The notes: generated by a model from the letters alone, not told the origin. Positions 39,640-51,960 are shown, numbered from the stretch's first letter. The stretch: 64,000 nt of DNA from Symbiodinium natans (GCA_905221605.1 CAJNDS010000740.1:1-64000), one strand, 5' to 3'. A program made the numbers and translations.

Positions 39640-40290
39640 ACTGCAGGGGAAACGCTCCGTAACATAGTGGCGGGCTTTTTTGAAGGGTAAACTCTCTGTA
39701 ACAAAGTGGCGCTTTTTTCGAAGGGGAAACGCTCCGTAACAAAGTGGCGTTTTTTTCTCGAAAGGGAAACGCTCCGTAACAAAGTGGCGTGTTTTTTCGA
39801 AGGGACAACTCTCCGTAACAAAGTGGCGCTTCTTGTTGAAGGGTAAACGCTCCGTAACAAAGTGGCGTGTTTTTTTTCGAAGGGGAAACGCTCCGCAACA
39901 AAGTGGCGTTTTTTTCTCGAAAGGCAAATGCTCCGTAACAAAGCGGCGTGTTTTTTCGAAGGGACAACTCTCCGTAACAAAGTGGCGCTTTTTTTGAAGG
40001 GTAAACTCTCCGTAACAAAGTGGCGTTCTTTTTTCGAAGGGGAAACGCTCCGTAACAAAGTGGCGGTTTGTTGAAGGGAAAACTCTCCGTAACAAAGTGG
40101 CATTTCTTTGCAGGGTACACGCTCCGCAACAATGTGGTGTATTGTTTTTTGAAGGGGAAACGCTCCGTAACAAAGTGGTGTTTCTTTCGGGAAAACTGGC
40201 GTTTTTTTGCAGGGTAAACGCTCTGTAACAAAGTGGCGTCTGTTTTTTTGGGGGAAACGCTCCGTAACAAAGTGGCGCTGTTTTTTTGAA
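39640..40290. repeat. Minisatellite of about 42 bp
   Basis: About 16 imperfect copies of GCTCCGTAACAAAGTGGCG, a T-run and GAAGGGGAAAC. Unit length varies by a few bases through the T-run. All three minus-strand frames stay open across it (237, 301 and 233 codons) with related peptides such as LLRSVSPSKK. This follows from the lack of stops in the unit, so I do not call a gene. Confidence 0.95.
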
Positions 40291-40384
40291 GTTATGAAGC
40301 AACATGTTCGGATGTGGTGGGATTCTTTGGGCGGGTGGGTGTTGGTCGAGAGAATGGCTGGACTAGACTCTTCACGCTCGGAAA

Positions 40385-43330
40385 TGCTGAACCCTAAGCC
40401 CGAAACCCTAAATCCTAAACCCTTAAGCCTGACCCTAAACCCTACACCCTCAAACAAAACCTCTTTTTGATGTGCCTCGAGGTTTTCAAGGTTCACTTGG
40501 GCATCCTTCAGGGTGAGGGATCTAAGGTTTGAATGGGCCCACTACTTCATCAATGCTTTTTTCGACCACTCAGCATCGATCCAGACCTGTTGGTTTTGGT
40601 ACGTCTGTACATGCTTGCAAGGGTGACCGTCTCTTGTTCTTTCACCGAATCGTTTCAACTTCTGACGTTCCAATGGATTCGCCCGGATAAAGCCACGCAG
40701 CAGAACACAGCATGTTCAGCGTCTCAGTGCGACACCAATTGACACTCTTAGCGTCACCCCCTCTCTCTCAATCAATGTAATGACGTCACTAGTCATTAGT
40801 CCGCCTTCCCCGTGCTCGCCACCTTGGTGCAGGTGATCGAAGCCATTCGTGAGCAAGAATTCGATCAACTACGGCCCGCCCGAGAGCGCCGAATCACAAC
40901 ACCAGCACCCTGAAATCGAAGCTGTCATGGTCATGGTGCCAGCCTCCTAACCCCTAAACCCTAAACCCGAAACCCAAACACACCGGGCCAGTATGGGCCG
41001 CAGCTTGCCAGACTAAGCTGCTTGCATGTGCCGTTTTGGCAGCCCCAGTCCTGTCACCCAAGACGCCTGTCACTGAGGGTTCTGGCAGTTGCTGGAAGAA
41101 GCGTTTCCAAGTGTTTCTAGCGGGTTCGAGAAAGAGACGTGTTCTGGAAAGGAACTTGGAAGCCGCTTGGTCAAGTTGTTATCATCTCCGGAAAGGCTTG
41201 CCATGGACTAGGATTTCGATAGGAACAACATGAGCAATTGCTGTATTCCATGCAGATGTTCCTGACAGTACCAGCAGGGCACTCCATTACTCAATGCCGG
41301 ATTGTAAAGTCAGCTTGTGCCGTGATGCCATGGAGTCTTGTGGTGCACACAGCTGTGGGCCGAACTTTCTTCAAGCGTGATGGCAGCACGGGGAACGTGG
41401 GGGAGAAAAGGGTTCCGCGACAGGTTGAGCTTTCGGCTGTCGTGGACATGAGCGAAGTTTCGAAACGAGAGGGTTTGCCTGAGCAGTTGGGAGCCGTAGC
41501 CGCCCTGTCCATTGTCGGAGGCCCCCCAGCAAGTCTTCACCCAAACCTCCACCCCCCCCCCCCCCCCTCCCAACCCAAATCTTACCGCTCCCCTCATTAA
41601 TCCCGCAACAAAGGAGAGCGCCTGGATTCAGAACCTGAATGTTCTGTGGCTCTCGGGCACTTGTTTGAGTCACTCAGATCCAAAACAAAAGCCGAACGTT
41701 AGACACTGCGGCGCCAACTTCCGAAACCAGCTTCGCTTGTTGACATGTGAGGTGTAAAACAGTGAAGCATGACTGAAGCATGACAGGTCAGCTGTTTGTG
41801 GCCACATTGGCTCCAAAACTTCTCTCGCAAGCAGCATTGCTGGATATACCCTGCAGTAGGTGCAGCCTCGCACGTTGTAGCCGCACAGGAGCTGCAGCTT
41901 GAACACGCATGAACACGCACATGGTTCACACTCGGCCCCGTGGTGTCAGCACCCACTTCTTCATCAATCATCCGACGTGACATTGACTGCCGGGATGGAG
42001 ACGTTGCCGCCGATCAAGGCCACAGGAATGTTGTGGTCGTAATTCGCCAAGTCCGGCCATGACGCCATCTTGTCAGTTGTTTGGCTTCACGACGTTGCCG
42101 GAGGCTGCGAAAGCGCTTGAGCACTCGATTTTGCTTGCATGCTGTGGCTGTGTGGCTGTGCAATGCTGGTGCTGACTAGGACATGCGGATCAACCTCCTC
42201 AAGCAGGCCTCTGCTTTTCCCTTCCGTGAGCTTCCGTGTTGACAGAGGCCATGAGCCCTGTCAGGTGGCGGCGCTCACGATGCCTGAGGAGGCCTGGGAA
42301 CAATTGAGTTCTAATTCAGCTTTGAGGTCTTTCGCCGTTCGCAGAGAGATGTCTAATGATGTCTTGTCAGGAAAGCTCAAAACTTACCCCCAAGCCCAGA
42401 ACCTTAAGTTCGAGATCCCGGTCAAGATGACGAAAAGACGCTTGATGGGCTCGGCAGTACTTCTTCGCAAGACGAGTGCTGCGCCAAGCCACCTGAGTCG
42501 AAAACACAAGACCCCAGCCCTGACGGAAAGCACCTACGCCAAGCGACCATGTGCAAGCCCGCCGTGTCGGCAGGCGTCACCCCCCAGTGTCATGTCGCGG
42601 TTCGTCGGAACCTGCTGGAAAAGCAGGTTCCGAAAAGACCCGGATCGAGATCAGGGGTGAATCCATTGAGTTTTAACCCCCTTGTCGCATGGAGAAGTTC
42701 AAGGGTGCATCCACTGCATCCACTCAGTTTGCATGGAAAGGATGGATTATGGCCAGTCCTGTTTACCTTCTAGGCTTTTTGGCTATGATCAAGCAGTGGG
42801 GAGACTTGCTTGTCACATCGGATGCCAAGCTGCTCGGGCGCCACCGGGGCGAGTTGTCCGCAATTGGGGGGAGGGGGGTGGGGGTTAAAGTGAAGTTGGC
42901 AGGACCCATCTCTCAAGATTGCATGATGACTACAGGCACCATAGCCGATCGCTACCTGAATGTAGCCGGTTTGGGGCACTTCAGGCCCAGATCTAGCCCA
43001 AACCCAGGGTTGGAGCCGCAACCGGGGGGTTGTGGGCTCCTCAGGCTTAAACGCAGCACAAGTCCAGGGTTTCGAGCGGAAGGATGGGACGTGCTTTGTT
43101 TTTTGTTGGATTTTATCGCCTGCTTTCTGCAGGTGCCTTCCTCACTCATTCAAACCAATCCTTTCAAGCGTGAATCCTTTCAGTTACAGGCGAAGAACAT
43201 GTCCTTGCAAGGTAGTTTCAAAACCCCCCCCCGCCCCTTTCCTCGCATCGAGAGGGGGGGGGGGTGTTCTAAACCAATTCTTTGACTCCAAAACGCACTG
43301 CCAAGCCTCCTGAGAAAACAAAACCTTCTG
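40385..43330. other. Host sequence with degenerate telomere-like patches
   Basis: Degenerate CCCTAAA at 40385-40455 and 40950-40975, and a C-run at about 41553-41570. The only longer frame with normal composition is 42280-42660, listed separately. Poly-G/C runs occur at 42865-42885 and 43225-43265. Confidence 0.5.
42280..42660 (+). CDS. Weak candidate exon, unknown protein
   Basis: 126-codon ATG frame beginning MPEEAWEQLSSNSALRSF and becoming basic and Ser/Lys-rich. No family recognised. Composition is protein-like in its first half only. Kept at low confidence because the surrounding DNA is gene-poor. Confidence 0.22.
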   Translation: MPEEAWEQLSSNSALRSFAVRREMSNDVLSGKLKTYPQAQNLKFEIPVKMTKRRLMGSAVLLRKTSAAPSHLSRKHKTPALTESTYAKRPCASPPCRQASPPSVMSRFVGTCWKSRFRKDPDRDQG

Positions 43331-43331
43331 G

Positions 43332-43424
43332 GGGTTTAGGATAGTCAGGGTACAGTATTGGGGTCTTTGGGGTACTACTACTTGGGAGTCTATAGTAGGG
43401 GTCCCTTATGCTCGGAAACTCAAG
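43332..43424. mobile_element. Short inverted-repeat element, family 1, copy C
   Basis: Shares with copies at 49029, 54931 and 59044 the blocks GGGTACAGTATTGGGGTC and TACTACTTGGGAGTCTATAG, then GTCCCTTATGCTCGGAAAC. About 93 bp. Terminal repeats are degraded here. Confidence 0.65.
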
Positions 43425-43429
43425 CTGAT

Positions 43430-46190
43430 GCTAAGGCGGCGAGGTAGAAAGCCTAAACCCTACACCCTAAATCCTAAGCCCTATTGCCAACTCCAATTGT
43501 TTTGAGCCCACAGTATAAAACTTACAAACCCTTTGGCAAGAGTCCCAAATCCTTAAACCCCAAACCCCAAGCCCTGAATCCAACGGTTGAAATCCGTACG
43601 CCTAAGATTCTGAACTCGAATTCCATTGTCAGGGCGATGATGACCCCTGGTACGATCCTACAGCAGGCCCGATGGGTCCTCTCGCTTTCTCATTCTCTCC
43701 CTCCCTCTCCGAGTTGTTGCAATGGATGTTGCTGAGTGCAAGCATGCTTGGGACGAAGGAAGCGCCGTTGATTTTGAGTGCTTTCACCACCTGAGCGGCG
43801 ATGGCCTGCAGGATGTGGCCACGGCTGGTGGGGCGGTTTGTGGCCAAGACAAACAGAGACCTTCAGTGCCAAGCAATATGGCGTTGGTCAAACTTGGCAC
43901 CGCCTAAGGTGAAGAGTGCTGGGACAATCGCAAGGAGGCACCTTGCGCACGGCAGAGCCTGCCTTGTTTAGCCGCTTGGCCTCGACGCAGTTTCGCACGC
44001 CTGTGCTCCAGGCTACATGGAGCAACTCATGGAGCAACTCTGTGCTGGGCTCAGACACCTATCCGACCTATCCTTCGCGTGAGCTTTCTTGGACTCATTT
44101 GCGGAAGGAATGGTGGGCCTGGGCCGACTCTGGCGAGGAGAGGGGCTTCGCAAGTAGGGGCAACATGTGAAGCATACAAGGCTCGTCGCAAGACTTGCGT
44201 GCTGAAGGAGTGGGTCGGGGCAAATCGCAACTGGTGAAAGCCTTACTCTGGCGCCTCGACGTAAAGTGCCCTACATGTTCTTTAACTAAGGAACCATCGT
44301 CAGAGAAAGCCGCAATGGGGCAGGACAGGCTGCTTGCATTTGCCGGCTCTTGTTTCATCACTCCAGTAAGGATTCTCGGCAGAGGCCCAAATGGTCATGT
44401 CTTGTCGGAACAAGTGTTATAACTGTGGGCTTGATCGCTAAATGTGTGCCCCTTCAACCATGTGCACTAAGTCCAACCGCATTGGATTCACGATCCCATT
44501 GCCCAGAGCATCAATGCCTTCACGGCGCTCATGTTGTTTTTTGTCACACAGGGGTTTCACTGAGGACGCTTTTTCTAAACGTTCTGGCAAGCGCCAAGTC
44601 TACATCGGAACCCCTCAACTGCTGGGCCATGCCCGACTCGTAAAGGTTTACAGCTGTTGGTTTTTAGATTTTTTCTCTTCCTCGTGTTCGAGTTTATCCA
44701 TTGGAGCCCTAGCCCTGAAACCAAAGCCCAAAAACCTTGAATCCTGACAACACCTGGATCAATGCGACGCCCAAACCCAACACCCAGAGCCGTCAACTCA
44801 GAAATCCGGCATCCAGAGCCGCGCAAGCCTCAAACCTCAACATCAAAGCCAGAACAACCGATGAACAAACAGTGCTGCGTGTTTTTTCAAAATGAAGTTT
44901 TGGTAGCTCGTCTTCGTTGCATGGCTTTGTGGTGCAACAAACACACCTGAAGAAACTCAAGGTGGAAGTTCGGCCTCTTAACCCACGCCTGCCATGCTTT
45001 CGAAGAATGCGAAATTCGGTATATCCCATTCGACGTGTCAAATTCACAACGGCGTGCCAGTTGTTTTAAAGTTGTTTTCACCACTTCTGTCGTCATGTTT
45101 CTCAGACTCGGTCAGAAATCAATCGCGATACCATCCGCGGCGGCGAAAAGGACGGATGCTTTGGTTCTCAAATTAGCAGTCGCGTTCTGGCCAGTGCTGC
45201 GCCGGTGTAGTTTCATGAACTTGAAAATGCCCTGCCATTGCAGGACCAGAAAAACTCGCAGACAGCGCGTCCGCCAGCAGCCTTTCGGAGTCGGGTCAGA
45301 GCGGTGCAGTCTCTGAGCAAGTCTTAGCCCTCGGCCGCGTTAGTCATGGCATCTACGGGCAAAGGTTCAAGTTATTGAGCTGTGCTAACATCTGCCACTT
45401 CAGCTCAGATTGTCGCATCTCGCATATTTGAAGAATGGAAATGCACATCCTAGTTACGGCGCTTGCAGGCCACCTAGGGCTGCCCCTGTTTTAAAGGAGG
45501 GCACTGAAAGCTGATGCAGCGGCCCATGTTCCTGTGCATGCCTCGAGATGATACCTTCTCCCCATGTGGGCGGCCTGTGTTTCCTTGGGAGGACCGAGAA
45601 CACCTCGGTTTCCCATCCGTACAGGTTGGGGCATGGAACCTTTGAGTTCTCAAGCCTCAGCAGAAATACTCTGAATCGTTTGTAGCCGCCATTTAGCATT
45701 CGCAAGAACTGGTCCTGAAACAGCCAAGCCAGCACTAACAGGGACCTTCTAAAGTCCTTGTTGTATTCCGCTGTGTTGACAACCGGATTGCTGAACTTGT
45801 GGCTCTTTTACTGCATCCCTAAGCTTTCCCAAGCTCAGGGCACACAGGAAGAAATGGCTGTTTCACTGAACGACTGAACGCTTCGCACTTCCATCGGACA
45901 TCGCAAACAGGGTTTGTTGTTGGGGCGCAGGGTGTCGAGTTCCCCCATCTGCGCCTCCATCACCTGGCTTGCGAGAAGCATTGCGTTAGACTTCAGACCC
46001 CGGATGCAGCCACCGAGAGCATGTTGCCAATTTTTTTTGAATACTTTGTGCTTTGAGATAGTTCTTGGAACTCTTTTTGGTTTTAGCACAGAACCCCTAG
46101 GGCCTTAAACCCTGCGACGCACGAAGGGAGGGGACATACTAGCACGTCAAATTGGTGAGCTAGAGGTTTGTCGTATGTCCTGAACACTTT
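43430..46190. other. Host sequence without a recognised gene
   Basis: Degenerate telomere-like stretches near 43450-43480 and 43550-43575. A fragment of the dispersed GGTTTGTCGTATGTCC repeat lies at 46115-46180. No domain found on either strand. Confidence 0.45.
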
Positions 46191-46194
46191 ATGA

Positions 46195-46440
46195 TCTTAG
46201 TGAGTTTTTTTAATGTGTTTTTCATTATTGGAGAAACATACGAAACTGACCACATCATCAAATTTTCATAAAATGGCCATAGATCTTTCATAAAGTCGAC
46301 GAAAACAATATTTTCCATAAACAAATCAAAAAATGCAGAACAAGCGAAGAGAATCACAAATTTTCATAACAATCAAAACCCGGCAAACTCCACGAATCAT
46401 ATGTAGAACATAACTTTTAGATTAAGAACATATTCCTTGA
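46195..46440. other. AT-rich patch in host DNA
   Basis: Clearly more AT-rich than its surroundings, with repeated TTTTCATAAA and CATAAA motifs. No capsid or other viral protein is visible in the minus-strand frame at 46160-46357. It could be a remnant of an AT-rich element. Confidence 0.5.
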
Positions 46441-46444
46441 AAAG

Positions 46445-47470
46445 AGGTTCCGAGCCCAATCTGGGACCAAAAAGCCACCCTACTGTTGCGCGATGTTGCG
46501 CGCCATCCTCTACAAAATGCTTGGTCTCCGGGGCCGGAAGGTCCTGGAAAAAGACTTCAACCCTTTCCAGGTCCTAAGTTCTAAGCACTATGACTATAGC
46601 CAAGGTCCACATCAGGAGAGTCAACTGCGCCCGAAGACCGAAATCCCGAACCGAACGCCCCTAAGCCCGAAACAGCGCATGTAGACCCGAAGTCGCACAA
46701 GAGGTCTGAAGTCTCGAGCCTCAGGTAGGGGATCTCTGCAGGACTGGGTGAATGGTGAATGTTGTTTGTGCGAGTACGTTCTAGGTTCGAATCTAGGCAA
46801 GGACTCTTCTGATATCCTTTCAGGAGTCTGTCGTAGAAGAGAGACACCCCCCCTCCCAAAAAAAACGGGCGGCGTAGACTTGGTAGCCCAGTAATTGTAA
46901 GGGCGGCCGGTTTTGGGTTTGTTACTTTATGAAGGGACCCTGAATCTTACTCCCTCATATGACCCCTATATGACCCGCGTATATACCTATATCATATATA
47001 GTTCCTGTATTCCTGAGTAGCACCCAATATAGCCCCTAAGGCCCCGGATAAGGGAACCCCGCCAAGCAGGCTGTACCATCCCTCAGTCGCGCAGCCAGGG
47101 CTTGAGTCGTGGCCTCGAGATCCTGCCATGAGTTTTCTGGATAAAGCGCCTTCAATCCTCAATCCTCAATCCTCAACACCGTACATCCGAAACGCCAAGC
47201 CCTAGACGCCTCCTAAGACCTAGACTCCTCCTAAGCCCTAGACTCCTCCTAAGCCCTAAGCCGTAAACCAACCCTTTCGCTTTTGCATCCGGTTTGAGTA
47301 GTCGGCCGGGAGTGAAAGTCGTGGCTCTCAATGCAGAGCACATGAACGGAGGAGCAACATAACTTTGGACCCTCCTGCTGTCCTTTCGGCTCGATTTTCG
47401 GCCACATGGGAATCTTGATGGTCGATCAAGCATCTTGCAGCATCTTGGGGAATCATCCTTGAGAACCCAC
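46445..47470. other. Host sequence without a recognised gene
   Basis: Contains a tRNA-like T-arm (GGTTCGAATCTAG, about 46784) without the rest of a tRNA and short repeats ATCCTCA and CCTAGACTCCTCCTAAG at 47155-47260. Confidence 0.45.
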
Positions 47471-47477
47471 CCGCACA

Positions 47478-47536
47478 CCCACACTGCCCACACACGCACA
47501 CACACGCACACACACGCACACACACGCACACACACA
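47478..47536. repeat. (ACACGC/ACAC)n microsatellite
   Basis: About 55 bp of CACACACGCACA-type repeats. Confidence 0.92.
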
Positions 47537-47744
47537 ATTCACGACGCGGATTCCCACATGGGAACTCGACTGGCATGGGTGCTGCAAGCCTCCCTCATCT
47601 TGGTCTGCGGCTCAGCTTCTTCCTTTGGTTTAACACAGCTCGCGTCTTAGTAGGCTATGTTTCTCTTCGAGCTTCACGACGTTGGCACTCGACCACGGTA
47701 TAGACGCGGTAGTTCTTCAACAAGCCGTTGTATGTATTCACCCC

Positions 47745-47812
47745 TAAACCTTAGACCCGACGCCCTAGACCCTAAACCCTAAACCCGAAACCCTAAACCC
47801 TAAACCCCATTG
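47745..47812. repeat. Degenerate CCCTAAA tract
   Basis: Several CCCTAAA units with substitutions. Confidence 0.88.
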
Positions 47813-48192
47813 ACTTGCCCCATCTTGCCCTCAAGTGAGGTGGCTTGCCCCTCATCTTGCCCCCGAATGAGGTGGCTTCTGCTCAGCAGGACTGCGCATA
47901 TCTCGCCTGTCCATCCGGACATGCTCCAAAGACTCGGTCGACTCCTCCACAATGTTTGGGCCTTGGATGTGTGTTTTCAGTGTTTACGCGATGTTCGGGC
48001 TTTTGCAGGTTTTGGGGCTTTTCGGGTTTGGCTTTTCGGGTGTTTTAGAGTATGTTTGGTTCTTTTTCGGGTGTTTAGGGTTTTTGTGGTTTTTAGTTGT
48101 AAAGGTTTGGTTCGTGGCAGGGGTCTTTGCATTGCGTGACCGCCATGTCAAGTCCTTGGACTTGTCATCTTGTCATTTTTGCACGGCTTGGA

Positions 48193-48349
48193 GTTTCAGG
48201 GTACTTAGCAACCCAACTACTAGGGTTTAGGGTTTCGGGTTCAGGGTACTTCGTAACCCCAATTAGAACCCTACTAGGGTACCTAAGCAGCTGTGAGTGG
48301 GTTATAGCCACACTTATGATTGGGTTATAAGTACCCTGAGCCCTGAAAC
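48193..48349. mobile_element. Short inverted-repeat element with TCAGGGTACTT ends
   Basis: Ends TCAGGGTACTTAGCAACCCAA (48196) and its near-complement TTGGGTTATAAGTACCCTGA (ending 48339). A third TCAGGGTACTTCGTAACCCC lies inside. No target duplication seen. It abuts a telomere-like tract. Confidence 0.6.
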
Positions 48350-48490
48350 GTAAACCCTAAACCCTAAACCCTAAACCCTAAACCCTAAACCCTAAACCCC
48401 TAAACCCCTAAACCCTAAACCCTAAACCCTAAACCTTAAACCCTAAACCCTAAACCCTAAACCCTAAACCTTAACCCCTAAACCCTCCAA
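48350..48490. repeat. Interstitial CCCTAAA array
   Basis: About 19 units, mostly perfect. Confidence 0.97.
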
Positions 48491-49028
48491 GCGCCTCCAA
48501 GGCACTGGCCAATGTGATCTCGCCGTGGATCTGTACAGATGTTGTGACCAGCTCTGCAGTGACTTCCGCTGCGAGGGTTCTTCCGAGCTCAAGGCCAACT
48601 CATCCGAGATTGTAGCCTGGCTTAGCCTGGCTTAGCCTGGCTCCTTGCGCTCGTAAACTTGAAGTTTGCAGAAGAGGTTGAGTTGCTTGCGCGGTCAGTT
48701 TGCGCTGGCGTTGGCGTTGCTGTTTGCCACATCACTCGAGCCCTAGAGCGTGCGTGATCTCATGTGTGGGCACATGAGCTTGCTTTGCAGCTGCTTTGAA
48801 AGGTATGCCGCGGACCTTGCCATGCGTTGAGGGATCGGTCGCGGTGTTGCGACATATACCCCGTTCAGAATGAGCGTGCGCCCGGCAGTGTTGTGCATGC
48901 TTCTGTCTGATGATCCACTGTTCCAACATGTCCCAATGAGTCCCTGAAAATTCTTCTCCAGGCCTGCAGCTGTTGAGGGCTTCACTGGCTGGCCAGGTCG
49001 AGATATCTTGGTGTTTGCAGAGAGCTAC

Positions 49029-49132
49029 ATGGTGGTTTCCGAAATTGGGGTACACAATTTGGGTCCCTGCTGAAAGGGAGTCCTACTATTTGGGGTCTAT
49101 TTTAGGGTACCCCTATGTTCGTAAACCACCAT
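49029..49132. mobile_element. Short inverted-repeat element, family 1, copy D
   Basis: 104 bp with 15-bp ends ATGGTGGTTTCCGAA and TTCGTAAACCACCAT (one mismatch as inverted repeats). The interior carries GGGTACACAATTTGGGTCC and TACTATTTGGGGTCTATTTT. Best-preserved copy of the family. Confidence 0.75.
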
Positions 49133-49298
49133 ATCGGAACATGAGTCAGTGCAACTCATGCCTGTGTGCAGACATCTGGAGACCGCAGGCAAGCCAGCTG
49201 GATCGCCTGGTGTCGATGTCGGTCGACACTCACCTGACTCTGCCGGGTGGTGTGGGCGCTGGGGGCCTAATTCCAGCATCGATGTTAAAATGAAGTCC

Positions 49299-49397
49299 TG
49301 GTTCTTAGTAGGGAATGAGGGAATGAGGGCCCTAAATCTGCCCTTTAAGGGAATAGATAGGGTACAGTCTCATTCCCTCCTTTCCTACTGAGAACCA
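49299..49397. mobile_element. Short inverted-repeat element with TAGTAGGGAATGAGGG ends
   Basis: 99 bp from TGGTTCTTAGTAGGGAATGA to CCTACTGAGAACCA. It ends 37 bp before an ankyrin exon and so probably lies in an intron. Confidence 0.7.
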
Positions 49398-49434
49398 GCC
49401 AGAAAGCGGCTCAAAGAGGTTCCAGTGCTTGCAG

Positions 49435-49950
49435 GCGCTGCACTTCGCGTCTCTTCATGGCCATAGCGAGAACATGAGGCTGGAGTTGCGTCTCGAAGTG
49501 AGTTATGTTGCACAACTTGGGACTAACAGTCCTTAGTAGGGATTATAGTAGGGGGTACTACAATCCCATAAGGGGGAACAGCCCAATGCACAACAATCTT
49601 TTGCTCGGTCCACTCTGGATCAGGCGACTCATCGAGGGCCGTGCCGACGTCAACGCATTGGATGCATTCGGCTGGGCTCCGCTGCACCTGGCTGCCGGAG
49701 CAGGTTTGAAGAAGACTTCGAAACCCTAAACCCTGAACCCCAACACCCAAAACCCTAAACCCTGAACCCTAAACCTAAAACCCCACATCCCTAAACCCTA
49801 AGCCCTGAACCCTCAACCTTAAACCCTAAATCCATAAACCCTAAACTTAAACCCTACACCCAAAGCCTTAAAGCCTCGTTTCATTTGACAGGTCGCGTCG
49901 ATGCCATGAACTTGCTTATTGACTCTCGGGCCTCGCCGGCATGTTGGTGA
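49435..49950 (+). CDS. Ankyrin-repeat gene, three partial exons
   Basis: Exon A (49435-49478) encodes ALHFASLHGHSENM. Exon B (49624-49703) encodes RLIEGRADVNALDAFGW followed by APLHLAAGA. Exon C (from 49892) encodes GRVDAMNLLIDSRASPA. Joined as A-B-C they form two in-register 33-residue ankyrin repeats. The second intron (49704-49891) is GT-AG; the first (49479-49623) fits only as GC-AG, restoring repeat length exactly. Exons before A and after C are not identified. Product function is unknown beyond protein binding. Confidence 0.72.
49724..49866. repeat. Degenerate CCCTAAA tract inside an ankyrin intron
   Basis: About 18 telomere-like units with substitutions occupy most of the 188-bp intron between exons B and C. 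Confidence 0.9.
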
Positions 49951-50109
49951 TGCAGGAAATACGTAGGAAGAGTTTTTGCCTGGGTTTGGGTGGTATAGGT
50001 CTCGAAGGAGTTTTGCATCATGGTCAGTATCGTTCGGCATTGTGAAGATGGTCTTGCATTCATTGAATATGAAGTCCCTTTGGACATGCCAGCAGTTGTT
50101 TCTGGCCGT

Positions 50110-50398
50110 TACAACAATAAACCTAAACCGAAACCCTAAACCCTAAACCCTAAACCCTAAACCCTACACCCTAAACCCTAAACCCTAAACCCTAAACCCT
50201 AAACCCTAAACCCTAAACCCTAAACCCTAAACCCTAAACCCTAAACCCTAAACCCTAAACCCTAAACACTAAACCATAAACCCTAAACCCTAAACCCTAA
50301 ACCCTAAACCCTAAACCCTAAACCCTAAACCCTAAACCCTAAACCCTAAACCCTAAACCCTAAACCCTAAACCCTAAACCCTAAACCCTAAACCCTAC
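50110..50398. repeat. Long interstitial CCCTAAA array
   Basis: About 40 units, the longest canonical telomere-like array in the window, with rare variants such as CACTAAA and CATAAAC. Confidence 0.98.
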
Positions 50399-50519
50399 AC
50401 ATGAGCTTGCGTGGGGAGGCCATACCCGATTTGCGGTCTGCGGATGGATGCTCGGCAGCGACAAAGCCAGGGTTAAACTTCTGGGCCAGTCAGTTCTTGC
50501 AGTCACCTCTGCCAGGGGA

Positions 50520-50620
50520 GTGGGTTTAGGTTTTAGGGTGCAGGGTTTAGGGTTTACGGTTTAGGGTTTAGGGGTTTAGGGTTTCTCGTGGGGTTTAGGG
50601 TGTAGGGTTTAGGGTGTCGC
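50520..50620. repeat. TTTAGGG tract (opposite orientation)
   Basis: Degenerate TTTAGGG units, inverted relative to the array that ends at 50398, leaving 120 bp of unique sequence between. Confidence 0.92.
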
Positions 50621-50639
50621 TGCTGCCAAGGTTTGGAAC

Positions 50640-51960
50640 CTCTGGATGTTGTCCGACAAACGGCGCAGTGCTTTACTTGGCAATTTCCAGCCTTCGCAGC
50701 AACTGGATTCCTGGATGTTTAGGGTAGCAGCATGCAGGAGTTGCAACAATCCTTGGCATCTCCCGACCGCTTGCAGCCAGTGGCTGCGGATTCTGCTCAG
50801 CACTCTGATGTCCCAAGGTCGCCACGGGTCGGGCGGGCTCAGAAGGAGCTCGCCGTCCTCTTGGCTCGTCGTGTTCGCGCCACGGTCTTGGGCAAGGTCT
50901 TCAACGTTGCGTAGATGTGTGTGGTGAACAAATCAGTCTGCACAGTCTGGAGAATGCTCTTGCAGCTGAAGCAATGAGAGAGACTGCTGATGAATCGCCA
51001 TTTCTGAGGCATGGAGGGATGAGGTGAACGTCACCCGAAATCCCGAAGGCGCCGAAGATTAGTTAGGGAGCATCAATGGAGGCTGATACGGCCTTGTCAA
51101 TGTCTGTGTGGGCAGGTTTGTTGCCCGCTGTAGAGTCGTTATGGGAGAGAACACTTTCCCTAGAGCATGGATGGATAAGTTAAGTTCGCTCGTGCTCGGT
51201 CTTGTGCAAAGCACACCGAGCGTGGTGAGCGTCTGTCTTAGCCAACAGGGGAGAAATATATTGATCTTGGGGCAGGAGACGGTGGGAGGTTCAGACATGA
51301 AATTGTGTGCTCGTAGTGCAGCTGCAAGCGGTTTCTTCATGCTTGAGTGTGAAGCTCCCTTTCTCGAAGCCTCATCTTCATGACGGAGCATGCTCGTTGA
51401 GTCACTGGGTTGGCAAGCCACCCTGAACAGCAGAGCCACATTTTTCCACGCACCCAGAATCGTTCATCCCTCCTGCACTTGCATGTGAACTAGGAGCCTG
51501 AATGGCCTGAATGGTCTTTCCAGATGGTTATAAGCATAGTGACAAGAAATGAGAAGAGCCCTAAAGGCAACGTTTAAGTCCTCTGTCGCATGCAGATGGG
51601 AGTAGCCCACCTGCTGAGACTCTACGAACATGCCCTGAGCCGCGCGCCCGCTACCATCACTGGAGTTGTTGCTGGGTCGCCGGGAGCTCAGCGTCACAGG
51701 TGCACGCTTGTTGGTCTTCTTGTTCAGTATTCGTGTGATTGTGGACATGTGATTTTCTCGCGCTTCCGCGGATTATCTTGACTCGCGCTGTCACCTTGAT
51801 GGGTGTCATGTTGTAGGAGGTATTTTGTTCTTCGGACTGGTTGTGATTGCTCCCACATTGTGACCAGATACTCCTACGTAGTCCATCATGCCTAGGTGTG
51901 GGTAACCCGGAAAGTCCCAATGCTGCGATGGGAGCAGTAGCACTTCCGTGACTGCTTTGC
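50640..51960. other. Host sequence without a defended gene
   Basis: Short frames of ordinary composition, for example at 50646-50927 and 51108-51383, give no recognisable domain. Confidence 0.45.

Noticed and set aside
39557-40496. Three 230-300 codon minus-strand frames
   Set aside because: Created by a stop-free 42-bp minisatellite whose length drifts through the frames.
46740-46960. tRNA gene or tRNA-derived SINE (GGTTCGAATCTAG, and TAGCCCAGTAATTG further on)
   Set aside because: The T-arm and the A-box-like sequence are too far apart and no acceptor or anticodon stem can be formed.
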